A stretch of DNA of 64,000 bases from Timema cristinae (taxonomy: Eukaryota > Arthropoda > Insecta > Phasmatodea > Timematidae), in NCBI GenBank assembly GCA_039000515.1, contig JBCFYV010000012.1, positions 44,919,535 to 44,983,534 of the forward strand. Direction: 5' to 3'. The notes under the pieces are model-generated. The model had not been told where the DNA came from. It worked only from the letters and a program-made list of their open reading frames with translations, and did no database searches. A program made the translations under genes and the position numbers. Positions 20,417 through 30,504 of this stretch are shown piece after piece (position 1 is the first letter of the stretch; the number at the start of each line of letters is the position of its first letter).

Positions 20417-21705
20417 AAAATAAATGGTACGGTGCAACACACGGACTTTCTCTTTTATCTTAAAATAGAGACCTTTAAATATAAACTTGGAAGATTTGTG
20501 AAGTGAAATAATATACATTGTTAGAGAAACATTCTACAAAAACACCAAAATGAAATAATATTCTTTGTTACAAAAACATGGAACGTTACTGCTTCTTCGG
20601 GAGTTGTTGGTGAAGTGTTATTAGTTCATATCCTGGGAGTTGTTGGCTGCTATTCTTGAAGTTACTCGTAGTCTGGTTACGTTATTACATACTTTTATAT
20701 CTGACTCGTGGGTCACATTTCTATCGTTAGTTTAGGGACTATGGTTATGATTTCAACTTTACCTTAAGCAGACTAGGTTAATTTTTGAATATAAATAAAG
20801 TCGTTTTTATAACCATTCATTTATTTTAATTCAAGATCATGTGACTCGGAACTATTACAGATATTTGTATGCGCGACAGCTTAAAGCTGAGATTAGTGAT
20901 TAGCGTGTCGTGGACCGTTCCTACAGTAAGGTTGCGGATCGAATCAAGAGAGGAGCCATTTTTTGTTGTTGTATATGTTTAGAAGGAAATCTTTCTGGAT
21001 GGTTATTTCTTTCCTTCAATTTCACCATGCTTGCATTAGCTTTTAGAAAGGAGGAAAGAGAGACAGAAGGTTATATCGGAGTTGTTGTGTTTAACAAGTA
21101 TTCGAAAGAGCAATTTTGGTTGGCACCAAAAGGTCGTTGTAAAGAACATAAAACATAAATAATATCAGCCAGGTGTGTGAAGAGATTTTCTCAGAGCTTA
21201 GAAACTATGGGTTTTATAAAAATATATTTCAAATAAAAGTTTTTTATACTTAATAATAGCATAGCTTTACAATAAGTTTTTGTACCTCAAATATTTGAGA
21301 AATATGATCAAAATTTGTTATTTCCGTGAATTTAAAATGATATAAAAGTAGTTTAAAGGGAAAGTTAAAACATCCAATTTGTTTATATTTCTAAACAATG
21401 CCTAAATATGAATTTTAATCTAAATATTTAAAGTGGATTTCGAGAAAATATTTTTTTTCTCTTTTTCTCATCAATAAACTACCCTTAATTTTAGGATCAT
21501 TTATCTTATTCCAAAAATTCCTCACGAGATATCTAAACAGTCTAATCTGAGATACGGACACACAGAAAACAGTTGGCAATGCAAAAAAACTTTTTCGGTT
21601 TCAAGGGATCGTGAAACGTCGATATATTTGATCAAAATTTGAGATTTGCTTTTTTTTTTTGGTCGATTTTAATACTTCTCTTCCAGATGTCAAGAAAAAT
21701 TAAAG
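20417..21705 (+). repeat. Long repeat family C (copy 2), interrupted
   Basis: The start (AAATGGTACGGTGCAACACA) and the 3' half (from about 21200: GGGTTTTATAAAAATATA, CCCTTAATTTTAGGATCA, GGATCGTGAAACGTCGATA) match family C. The segment at 20582-21195 between them does not, so it appears to be an insertion or replacement. Confidence 0.6.
20582..21195 (+). other. Foreign segment inside family C, tRNA-like boxes and an 82-codon frame
   Basis: This block breaks family C. Near 20890-20945 it has a weak A-box-like GATTAGTGATTAGCG and a B-box-like GCGGATCGAATC, which suggests a tRNA-derived head. A frame runs 20910-21158 beginning at a GTG and includes CCCICLEGNLSGWLF and KYSKEQFWLAPKGRC. No ATG or protein family supports it. 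The block may be an unrecognised SINE-like insertion. Confidence 0.3.
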
Positions 21706-21963
21706 AGCCGACTTGTTTTGGATGCCGATTTATTTACTCATAATAATTAGGAATATGCTTTCCTCTAAACAAGAATGTTTATTCACACTACCTCTGATTA
21801 AAGAAGCCTACATTTATCTGAAAATTATAATATAATATTGATAAAAGCAAGGTTGAACATCCACATAGAGTTATTTTTCTATACGCTCTTTGCCATTTTG
21901 TCCATACAGAAACTAATGCAAACATTACACTATTGAAATCACGGTGGGCTTGACCACTTACAA

Positions 21964-22015
21964 ATGTAGTACAGATACCCAAAATTAAATCCTCTTCTTT
22001 GCCCAAACGATATAT
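21964..22015 (-). other. Candidate short exon, minus strand
   Basis: Minus-strand sequence between an AG (TATTAAG|AT) and a strong donor (ACATTT|GTAAGTGG) would encode IYRLGKEEDLILGICTTF in phase. The donor matches the consensus well but the acceptor lacks a good pyrimidine tract. There is no homology to support it. Confidence 0.15.
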
Positions 22016-22149
22016 ATCTTAATATACTACCTTATTTTCATTTGTAAAAGAGAACAAGATTAATTCACTCAATCAAAACACAATGAAAAATGATAATTTT
22101 GGTCATTAAAGGAGAGAGGGTGAAAAAAGAGAAGATCTTAATACCAATA

Positions 22150-22425
22150 GAGGGAAGTTAATGATACAACAGTTCACGACTCTGGACACAAAGTGACGTG
22201 CAGTGATGAAGGAAATTGCTTTACTGTACTCAGTGGCTCAGTTAAGCATATGTATCTGATCAATGAAGTCACATTCATAAGAAGTAGGCCTAATATACCC
22301 GTTCTTTTCATGAGACTCAATCGGAATATAGTGCACGAGCAGTTCAATGCTCTCAACAGAATTTATATGCAGTCTAGTTTTCTGGAAACGTTTCGGCTTG
22401 TTCGATTCATTTGAGACTGTCAAGA
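22150..22425. other. Unique segment open in several frames on both strands
   Basis: The segment is open at 22193-22414 (+) and 22238-22423 (-), with more balanced base composition than its flanks and no repeat signature. The plus frame includes CSDEGNCFTVLSGS and VTFIRSRPNIPVLFM; the minus frame includes NKPKRFQKTRLHINSVES. I recognise neither. It could be a lost exon or unknown repeat. Confidence 0.15.
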
Positions 22426-22429
22426 GTCC

Positions 22430-23185
22430 GTCCAGAGGACATTCCTAAAGGAATTCATTGACCTTCTCATGTTTCAAAAAGTATTTCATTGAGGATTGTG
22501 ATTTGTCGTAAAACTGAATACTAACACGTCTCACTGATGTTTGAAACCTTCTTTCTTCGCAATTAAAAAAAAATCGTTGAACATTTTACCTTTCAACGAA
22601 TTTACTAAAGATTTTTTTTTAGAAATATCGACAGAGAAAACTTTTATGATCAACTTAGCTATATTCTAAATGAGAATAAAGGATAGTATCTTAAGATGAT
22701 TTTATAAACCAGCACCGATTAAAAGCAATTTTCTTACCCTGGAAAACAAAGTTTTCTTACCTCTTTGCTCTATGATAATTTTTTGTTTGTTTGTTTGAGG
22801 AATTTAACGTGCGCTTTTTGAACTGACTGATTATATCAGCATAAGATGATTTCTATGAGAGAGAGCGAAAGGGCCTATCAATTTTCCTGGGAAAGGTATT
22901 TTCGGATACCTTACAGGACTCTTTACATGCCACAATTGACATGAGACTGACAGCTTTATTTCCCCTCCAAAGGAAATTGTTCTATGGAGTTGTATTTCTT
23001 AAGTAAAAGTCCGTCGACCCCTCTAGGCTTGGGGCCACGAACATCGGGTCAATTGAAAAGTAAAACTATATGTAGCCTATTGAATGGCCCAAGTGGCATA
23101 ATTTATGCATTGGATAGCACCATTTTTGTATAGGACAGCACCATAACTTTATAATATAGTACAAAATATATATTTAAGATAGCAC
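22430..23185. other. Intergenic DNA
   Basis: No gene is recognised. A phrase at about 22807-22840 (AACGTGCGCTTTTTGAAC then GACTGATTATATCAG) recurs in similar form at 26312-26346, so a short dispersed repeat is present at both. Confidence 0.4.
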
Positions 23186-23189
23186 AATA

Positions 23190-23200
23190 ATATATATATA

Positions 23201-23253
<53 letters not shown>
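23190..23253. repeat. (TA)n microsatellite
   Basis: Nearly uninterrupted TA dinucleotides, with one TATTAT break. A 65-codon frame covering it is an artefact of the repeat. Confidence 0.95.
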
Positions 23254-23255
<2 letters not shown>

Positions 23256-23691
23256 ACATCGCAAAATATGTAAGTCTATAAGATAACATGAAATCTGCAT
23301 TGGAAGGAAAGTATACCTTTTAAGTTAAAATATCAACATTTGGTATCAAAAGTTCAGCATTAGATAATACCACAATAGGAATTACTAAAATTTGCAAATA
23401 AATTAGCGTAAGAAGTAATTCAAACCAGCCAAAGACTCGCAATCGGCCACTCTTCAAGCTAAAGAGGCTTTGTTTCCCCTGACATTACTGACTCAGCAGC
23501 ACACTTTTTTTTTACCTTTATATGCTTGAAATTTACCTCATTCGGACACAAAACACTGTATTTACGTCACTATACACCCAATCGTCCAGGTGAGCAACAA
23601 ATAAATTACCTTCAATTCATTTAATAAATGGAATATTAAAATAGATTTATTAAATTTTTTCCCTGGGATAGTCTCAATGTAACTATTATTA

Positions 23692-23890
23692 TTACCTGGA
23701 CCATTGTCACGAGGACTAAGAAATCACGTTTGTAATATACTCGAGGTGAAGGTTCAAATCCCGACAAGGTAATTTCCTTAACATGCTTCATCATTGACTT
23801 TCACATCCCCTATTTCGTCTAATGATGATGCCCTTCCGTCTCAAATCAACTCTCCTCATCTAATTTCCTAGATTAAGTCAGTAATATCTT
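23692..23890 (+). mobile_element. SINE-B-like fragment, heavily decayed
   Basis: B box AAGGTTCAAATCCCGACAAG near 23749 is followed by TTTCACATCCCCTATTTCG. Only the middle of the element is traceable. Confidence 0.45.
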
Positions 23891-23899
23891 TGGTTTCAA

Positions 23900-24555
23900 A
23901 CGTATTAATACACTTTTGTTTTGCGCTTTATGGCGCTATTAACTTTAAAGCAAAGTCACACACTGTTGTATTTAAAATGGTAATGTCAGTTCTAAAGCTT
24001 AAAATCATTAAAACAATCCCAAACTATCCTACATTTTGTTGTTGAATTATTTTTATATTAAAAAAAATTTTTTTCGAGGAAAGTTATATCGATGTTTTAT
24101 CACCATTTACCTTTATTTCGGAGCTATTAAAGTCGTTTAAAATGATCCTTTACGTACAATTTTATCTTAACTATCTATTGAAATAAAAATGTATTTTCTT
24201 ATTCTATAGAAACATGTTGATACTATTCATCTCTAACTTGTTTCATATTTAAAAATAGCTTGCCACTTCGTGAATAACCCTCTATTTCTGAACGTGTGCA
24301 TTAATTCTCAGCTCTTTGATAAGCCCATTAGTGCAAACATTATTGTCAAGATCCCATCTCACCACAAGGAAATAACGTAGCATGGGTAAACACAGCTCGA
24401 TTAAAGAGTCAGGTCGTAATGGGACTTTTTGATGCTTCCAATCAAGGCCAGTGAAACCGTTTTACCATATTTTCAAATATTTAACACAATTTAAAAAATC
24501 TCTTAGAATAAAAAACCCACTATGAAACTGATCTTAGTTTCGATGTATTCAAGTG
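23900..24555. other. Intergenic AT-rich DNA
   Basis: No supportable gene, RNA or repeat structure. Confidence 0.4.
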
Positions 24556-24562
24556 AGTCCAT

Positions 24563-25148
24563 GGTTACAGTTGAAGCATATTCTCGCGTATATGGCCATA
24601 TTCATCTGAATGAAACAAAAACGTATTGCACAATGGGGATGGTTACACTACAAGCGAAATACTTACGCGAGTTCGCGTGAATCTATGGAATCTCAAACAA
24701 GTTTGTTCTCTTCGGGGTAGGAAATTATTTTATTTTTAACGATTTTTGGAATAGTTAAAATCTTAGAGTACACACATGAAGTGTGAAAGACTTAATTATT
24801 GCACATAGAAATAATAATTTAAAAAACACTTGGAAGTATTTATCAAAATGGCTGTTTTATTTAATATATATTAATTTAATACTTACTATTCTCTTAAATT
24901 ACGTTGAGAAAATAAAGGGTTCGCCCATTATTCTCTTGTGTTTTTTTTAAATAAAATTATAAACTTTAAATTACTATTATTTTATTACAAATATTACTCT
25001 AAGTAACCAATACTTCACTAAAAACAAAGGATCATCCCAAATGACTTTCACGCGAATTTGCTTTCACTGTAACCAGGACCCAGTTCGGGCGAATATAAAC
25101 GTATTCGCGATAGCTCGATCTCACGCGAAAATGCTTCAACTGTAGACC
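24563..25148. mobile_element. Non-autonomous TIR element with CpG-rich ends
   Basis: The left end GGTTACAGTTGAAGCATATT pairs with the reverse complement of the right end, GGTCTACAGTTGAAGCATTT. A second copy of the motif lies inside each end: GGTTACACTACAAGCGAAAT at 24651 and, on the minus strand, GGTTACAGTGAAAGCAAATT from 25074. Each end also holds ACGCGA/TCGCGT sequence, unusual in this CpG-poor DNA. The centre is AT-rich and has no transposase. No target duplication was clear, so the superfamily is unassigned. Confidence 0.65.
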
Positions 25149-25149
25149 G

Positions 25150-26290
25150 CAGCCGAATATTCCGGCCAATGGACCCGTGAGATGGGCTCTTTAACGCATG
25201 AAATTACATTCATACGAAGCTCTTAATAATCATGAACATTTTGTTTTCATGGGTTCCTTTAGCGTTAGAAGGAGATCGCCATCTTCGTAGCTACATCCAC
25301 ATATTTCCTGGGCGTGTCCCAACAGTTTCTAGTCACCATGAATGTTGTTGATTAGTGTCTTATCGGGCTCACGATTTCAAAAATTAAAATAAAATATTTT
25401 AAATCCAACCCAAAAACATGGCGAGTACATAGTTAGTAGCCTAGGGACTTAGCGTGAAGACATATATATAATGATACATTATTTTAGTGAAATATTCTTT
25501 TGTGGCGGCTAAACTATCCAACCCGTTACTATTGGTTAGAAGAACAAAATTGTTTATAAAATATAATAAGTATCTCTATCAACACCACCTTTTCCGGCCT
25601 CATTCCAGGTAATTATTAACGAAGTTATTTTAGTAAATACTTATACAAAACAATATTAACACAAAAACATATCTGAAAAAATAGTGTTTTCTGCCGCAAG
25701 CAGGTCCTTTAGGCACTGAAAGATAATTCTTAAAATATTTTTATAGTTCTACTAGATGTTTATCTAAAAAAGTTCTACTCTAATGCCATCCATGCTCTAT
25801 TCCAAATAGCAAAACAGTTTAGATTTATATGTTTCCTATCCATTCATTCTTAGAGGAAATTTGTTGTACACTACCACAATTTTTTACAATTTTATTTTAT
25901 AAGCTTGCTTGCTTTGCTCTAGTCCAATTTTAATATTCTCATATTTTCTCATATTTTGAAACGTTAGTAAATCTACTTTCAAATTTACAAACGTCAAATT
26001 ATGTTATCTCCAATGGTCACTTTTGGTATAGATTATCAAAACCTATAAATTAAAACTAACATTATAGTAAAATTAAATCAATACGGGTCGCACAAATATT
26101 TGTTGGGATTTGATCAAAAGATCCTTTGGAAAAAAAAAAGGATTTATCCTTCACTATTTATCAAGGAACGAAATAAATTTATTTACTAATAGTTTCCTAT
26201 GGCTAACTGTGTAATCGAATCGAGTTCTACTGGCTAGGGTTTCAAATTATGTAAAGTTTAGTAAAGTTGTAGCTATCCATTAAAGTTTTT
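25150..26290. other. Intergenic AT-rich DNA
   Basis: No exon, RNA gene or repeat boundary recognised. Confidence 0.4.
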
Positions 26291-26434
26291 AGTTTCTAAA
26301 AAATGTTTTTTAACGTGCACTCTCTGATCCGACTGATTATATCAGAACACAACTTACAAACAATACATACATTACCTATTATAAAATAAAACACATCATT
26401 CATCAATGTAAAGAAGAAAGCCTCAGTAATACAT

Positions 26435-26530
26435 TTTTCGACCATGATTGGAATTGAACCTGGAAATTTTAACTCAATGAGCAGACGCAATATTGATTGA
26501 TCCAAGTTATTTTGCCTAACCATTCATCTA
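26435..26530 (-). repeat. tRNA-like SINE head fragment, antisense
   Basis: The minus strand shows a B-box-like CAGGTTCAATTCCAATC near 26450 and an A-box-like region about 50 bp upstream. Both are degenerate. It belongs to none of the better-defined families here. Confidence 0.35.
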
Positions 26531-26814
26531 TGTCCATCCTACTCGTGCTAACTGTAGATAACTATAGTTAAAATTCATCTTACATGTACTATGACCTTAA
26601 TCTAGTACAAAATGCAGATAGCCCGATCATGAAGTAAGATACAGAGTGAGACTAATATTTGTTACTAGGGGCATCTAGCGTTTATTTCCTTAACTAGCTG
26701 ATTACATCTTCAACTTCAACTTTACAATATTCGGCCCAGCTTGGGATAAAACCCGTACCACGGGGGGGCAAGAATCTCATCGGTGGGCACACGTACCAAG
26801 GCGCCAGTCTAGTA

Positions 26815-26815
<1 letters not shown>

Positions 26816-26847
<32 letters not shown>

Positions 26848-27119
26848 CCGTGTTATACTACCCATTCGGGTTGTACGCACTTACGCCTAATGTGTAATGG
26901 TAGGGTGATTGTGAGATGAAATGGAGGACCTACAGTTTAACGTGGGATTTGAACCATGGTGGAGTCCTGGCGTTCAACACATTCCCAAGTTTTGATTAAT
27001 ATACGTCTTTTCAGAGGTAATGAAGGTTTGGCAATCAGATAAATCTGTGCTGGAACGAGAATTGAACCCCGGACCCCCAGACAGAAGTCTGACACCTTAC
27101 CCTAGACCTCCAGGCTACC
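26816..27119 (-). mobile_element. SINE-A, full length, antisense, long subfamily
   Basis: It opens with a (ATT)n run, then the tail complement CTACCCATTCGGGTTGTACG, the full body complement and the tRNA-like head (B-box complement GAATTGAACCCCGGAC, A-box complement TACCCTAGACC). Like the copy at 1177 it contains the extra segment that includes TTGATTAATATACGTC. Confidence 0.9.
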
Positions 27120-27139
27120 CTATGTATATTCTTATTTTA

Positions 27140-27300
27140 TGACGATCGGGCTAGGTCCAGTCTCGCATCTTGGCCAGGGTATTCCATTCCTTCTCTTCAC
27201 GAAAGTGCAGGCACATCTCCTCTAAAGTTCTGTAATCCTCATTCCTCCTTAACCATAGCCCTGATTTAAACCCGGACAGGAATCGAGTCATTTGAATCCC
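27140..27300 (+). mobile_element. SINE-B body fragment
   Basis: CCAGGGTATTCCATTCCTTC, ACGAAAGTGCAGGCACATCT and AATCCTCATTCCTCCTTAAC keep the SINE-B body order. A head-like antisense scrap (TCGGTGGGCACACGTACC) lies at about 26780-26798, before the SINE-A. Confidence 0.5.
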
Positions 27301-27600
27301 GACCTCTTTAGTCAAAATGTCAAGCAAACACTAAGCTGGCTGTAGCGGTGGTGGTAGCGTGTGGTGCTAGGGTTTGAAGCGAATCAATTTTTCATCACGT
27401 GACTCACAGATAATCCATCGAGGAATATTAAAAACAAAAATCAATAAAAGTTGACATAAATAGTCTACGACCTACATTTTATAAATAGCATTCATTTTTA
27501 CCAGTCGGAGCATTATTTGCAGTCCTTCTAAATATAAAATTTTAAAGAAATAACTTAAAACCAAGCTTAGTATAGTATATGTGTGCATACATACTAAATG

Positions 27601-27812
27601 CGAGGTTTGCCTACACCAGTTTTATGATGACTAGGATAACAGGGTCTGAATCCCGGATGGGTAAATTGAGTTTTTCCTAAATTATTTCCTACTCTCCTTA
27701 TTGTAAATATAATCACATATCGTTTATTTTATACCATACAAATTCCTACTCCATTTACGTAAATAAAATACGTGTATCCTGCATAAGTAGTAAGACTCTA
27801 TGTTAAAATGAA
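27601..27812 (+). mobile_element. SINE-B, decayed, tail present
   Basis: B-box region AGGGTCTGAATCCCGGATGG, then TTTTCCTAAATTATTTCCTA, AATTCCTACTCCATTTACG and the tail-like CCTGCATAAGTAGTAAGACT. Confidence 0.65.
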
Positions 27813-27860
27813 AGAACAGTACGTCTAGTAGTAATAATAATAATAAACATAAAATACAAA

Positions 27861-27865
27861 TAATG

Positions 27866-27901
<36 letters not shown>
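27861..27901. repeat. (AAT)n microsatellite
   Basis: A clean trinucleotide run directly after a SINE-B tail, probably its expanded 3' end. Confidence 0.9.
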
Positions 27902-28674
27902 TGCACTAAGTGCTAGAATCTAATTATTTGCTAATTGCAAAGATTAAGGAACCTTGATTCAAATAGTTTATAATTTGTCAACATTATTAGTTATCGAACC
28001 AGTGCTATAACCTGGAAATTAGCTTATCTCTTCCAAATTTCTTAAGCATTTCAAGTAAACCATTTTATTTGATTTACACGTTCTCAAAATCTGTCATGAG
28101 TAAAATTAATACTTCCTCTTTCGCAGTGATGACTTGATATTTGAGGTACTGCAGGCGTTGTTTGTCCCAGAGTTATCTCAGTTTGTATTTCTATTTTATA
28201 TGATCAGTTAGTTCATAAAAGATATATTAAATCCTCCTACCTAAACATATACCATACTAACTAAATTATATGAATAAACATGCTTTTTTTCTAAACCAAT
28301 TTTTTATTATTCCGGTAGCCAAAATATGTTTTGTTTACAGCTTTTATGGATAAACACGAAATACGTGTTAACATGGTTGTTTAATGACTACACATTACAT
28401 CATAAAAGTAATTATGGAAGTTTGAGGTGGAAAAATATATGAGTATATTAGATTCCTATGACTGGAAAGCATGTAAATGGCGATGCTCTTTTTAAGGATC
28501 AAACATTTTCACTGAGATTTGAACTAATGGGTCTATGAGTCTTTTCTGGAATTAAAAACTTGTTCTTCCTTATAGTGCATTCATAAGCATATAACTTCTT
28601 AATCTGGGTATTTAAGGTGCACTTTATAAGGGCATATGACAAAACACTTATTAAAACTATACTAAAACCCACAT

Positions 28675-28860
28675 CAATGGTCAGTTAGTATAATGTGTCA
28701 AACTCGCTGGTAGCGAAGGAGTCGAAATCCCAAATTTTCGCTGGATGCACTAGCAGTAGCTCTCCACGAGTGGTTTAACAATATGGTTTCCCTATTCTCT
28801 CCGATACATTTTTAGGTTGAACTTCCTTTGAATTAGCTCAGATAACTCTCTCTCTCTAAA
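28675..28860 (+). mobile_element. SINE-B, decayed
   Basis: Head GGTCAGTTAGTATAATGTGT, B-box region GGAGTCGAAATCCCAAATT, then ATGGTTTCCCTATTCTCTCC and GTTGAACTTCCTTTGAATTA. Confidence 0.65.
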
Positions 28861-28904
28861 CTAAAGTCATTAAAAAGCCCAAGTGTTAAAAATTATTAAC
28901 TTAA

Positions 28905-29695
28905 GACAGCCTACAACCGACAAGATGACAAAGGAACTACATAAGATAGCCTCTACCCAACATAACTTAAACCTAACAACATAAGGCAACCGATACCTAT
29001 TAATGATTTAACCTAACATCATAAGGCAACCGATACCTATCAATATTTAAACTAATAATACATTAAGCAACGACAAATTAACACTAAGAAAGATCTACAC
29101 CCAACATACATAAGCAACCGAACTAAGCAAAGATTTAACCAACACACATAAAGCTAACGATAATACAATGTTACACCTAACAACATAAGAACTATAGCAA
29201 GATATATAACCAACATTCATAAGTCTAACAATAACATATACATGATATAAACCTAAACGACATAAGCAACAACCAACAATCATAAACTAAAAACATAATA
29301 CATTTACAAACGATCAAATTAACAACATAACAAAAACATGCCTACACCCAAAAGACCATAAACTAACAACATAAGACATTATAATATAACCCTAATTGTA
29401 GTCATAAACTAAACTTAGTAAAAACAATTTAGCACCCAACAGATCATAAACTAAGTAAGATATCATACCCAACACGTTCATAAGTTAACAATATAAGACA
29501 TAATACACTCAACACGATCATAAACTAACGACATAAGACATTATACAACCAACACGATCATAAACTAACAACATAAGACATTTGTACACCCAACACGATC
29601 ATAAACTAAGTAATCATACCCAAAAGCTAACAAAAAACAGCCTACACCCAAAAAACCTTTAAACTCACGACATAAGAAAGCCTACAGGTTACTAA
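28905..29695. repeat. Degenerate minisatellite, period about 40 bp
   Basis: Units resemble CAACACGATCATAAACTAAC followed by AACATAAGACATTATACAAC. The clearest copies lie at about 29510-29610. The left part is more decayed, with variants such as CCTAACATCATAAGGCAACC repeated near 28965 and 29015. One strand is almost free of G. Minus-strand frames across it are artefacts. Confidence 0.8.
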
Positions 29696-29699
29696 TAAA

Positions 29700-30500
29700 T
29701 AAGCCCTTGAATTTGTATAGGTCTAACTTAAGTTACGTTTAGTAATATTTAATGACAATTTAGCCTTATGATTTATAAATATTATTTCTTATAAAAATTA
29801 AAAAAGTCTAAGCCTGTATACATATTTTTTTGAAGCTTAAATTTGGTTTTCGTAATTATATAGGTCGTTATTATTGATAATCAAAGACACAAAATTTGCT
29901 ATTTCCACCCTCAAATTATGTCATAAACTGTTATAAATACTATTCGAGAGTGATATTTTACAATATCATTAATTTTGTTTATCAAGTGAGACTTTATATT
30001 TGAAGCAGTCACGTTTTATTTGAAGTCTAATTCACATTACAATAATAAACTTATATAACAGGACTAGATGTATTTCCGAATTTATTTGCCAAATACTTCA
30101 ACTATTCGTATTTCCGAATCTACTGGCCATATGCTTCAAATATTCATTAAAATCTAAGGACCATTACTTTAAGTTTGACCAAACATGATTATTTTAACTA
30201 GTGATTTTAACTATCTACTGACTTCAATCATTATTCACTTCTTAAAAACAGTTTTAGCTGGTAAACTTTAAATTAGCGGAGACAATAAAATAATATGTAA
30301 GTCAAGAATATATTGAAGATGGCGTCGAGTGAGTTCAGGATTTACAAGTAAACTAGGATACCAATTACTATTCTTACTTTAACATATCAATAAAAAGTAG
30401 GGCCTATTGTGGTCGTGAAAAAATTCACTCTAGGGAATATGACAAATCCTTACATTATATTTGAACACGAACCCGAAGACGTATAAATATTCTACAATTC
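29700..30500. other. Intergenic AT-rich DNA
   Basis: No feature recognised. Two similar phrases (TATTTCCGAATTTATTTGCC and TATTTCCGAATCTACTGGCC, about 30070 and 30110) form a short local duplication. Confidence 0.4.
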
Positions 30501-30504
30501 TCTC

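Noticed and set aside
28905..29695. Interstitial telomere repeats (CCTAA-type)
   Set aside because: CCTAAC occurs several times but not in tandem. The real unit is about 40 bp.
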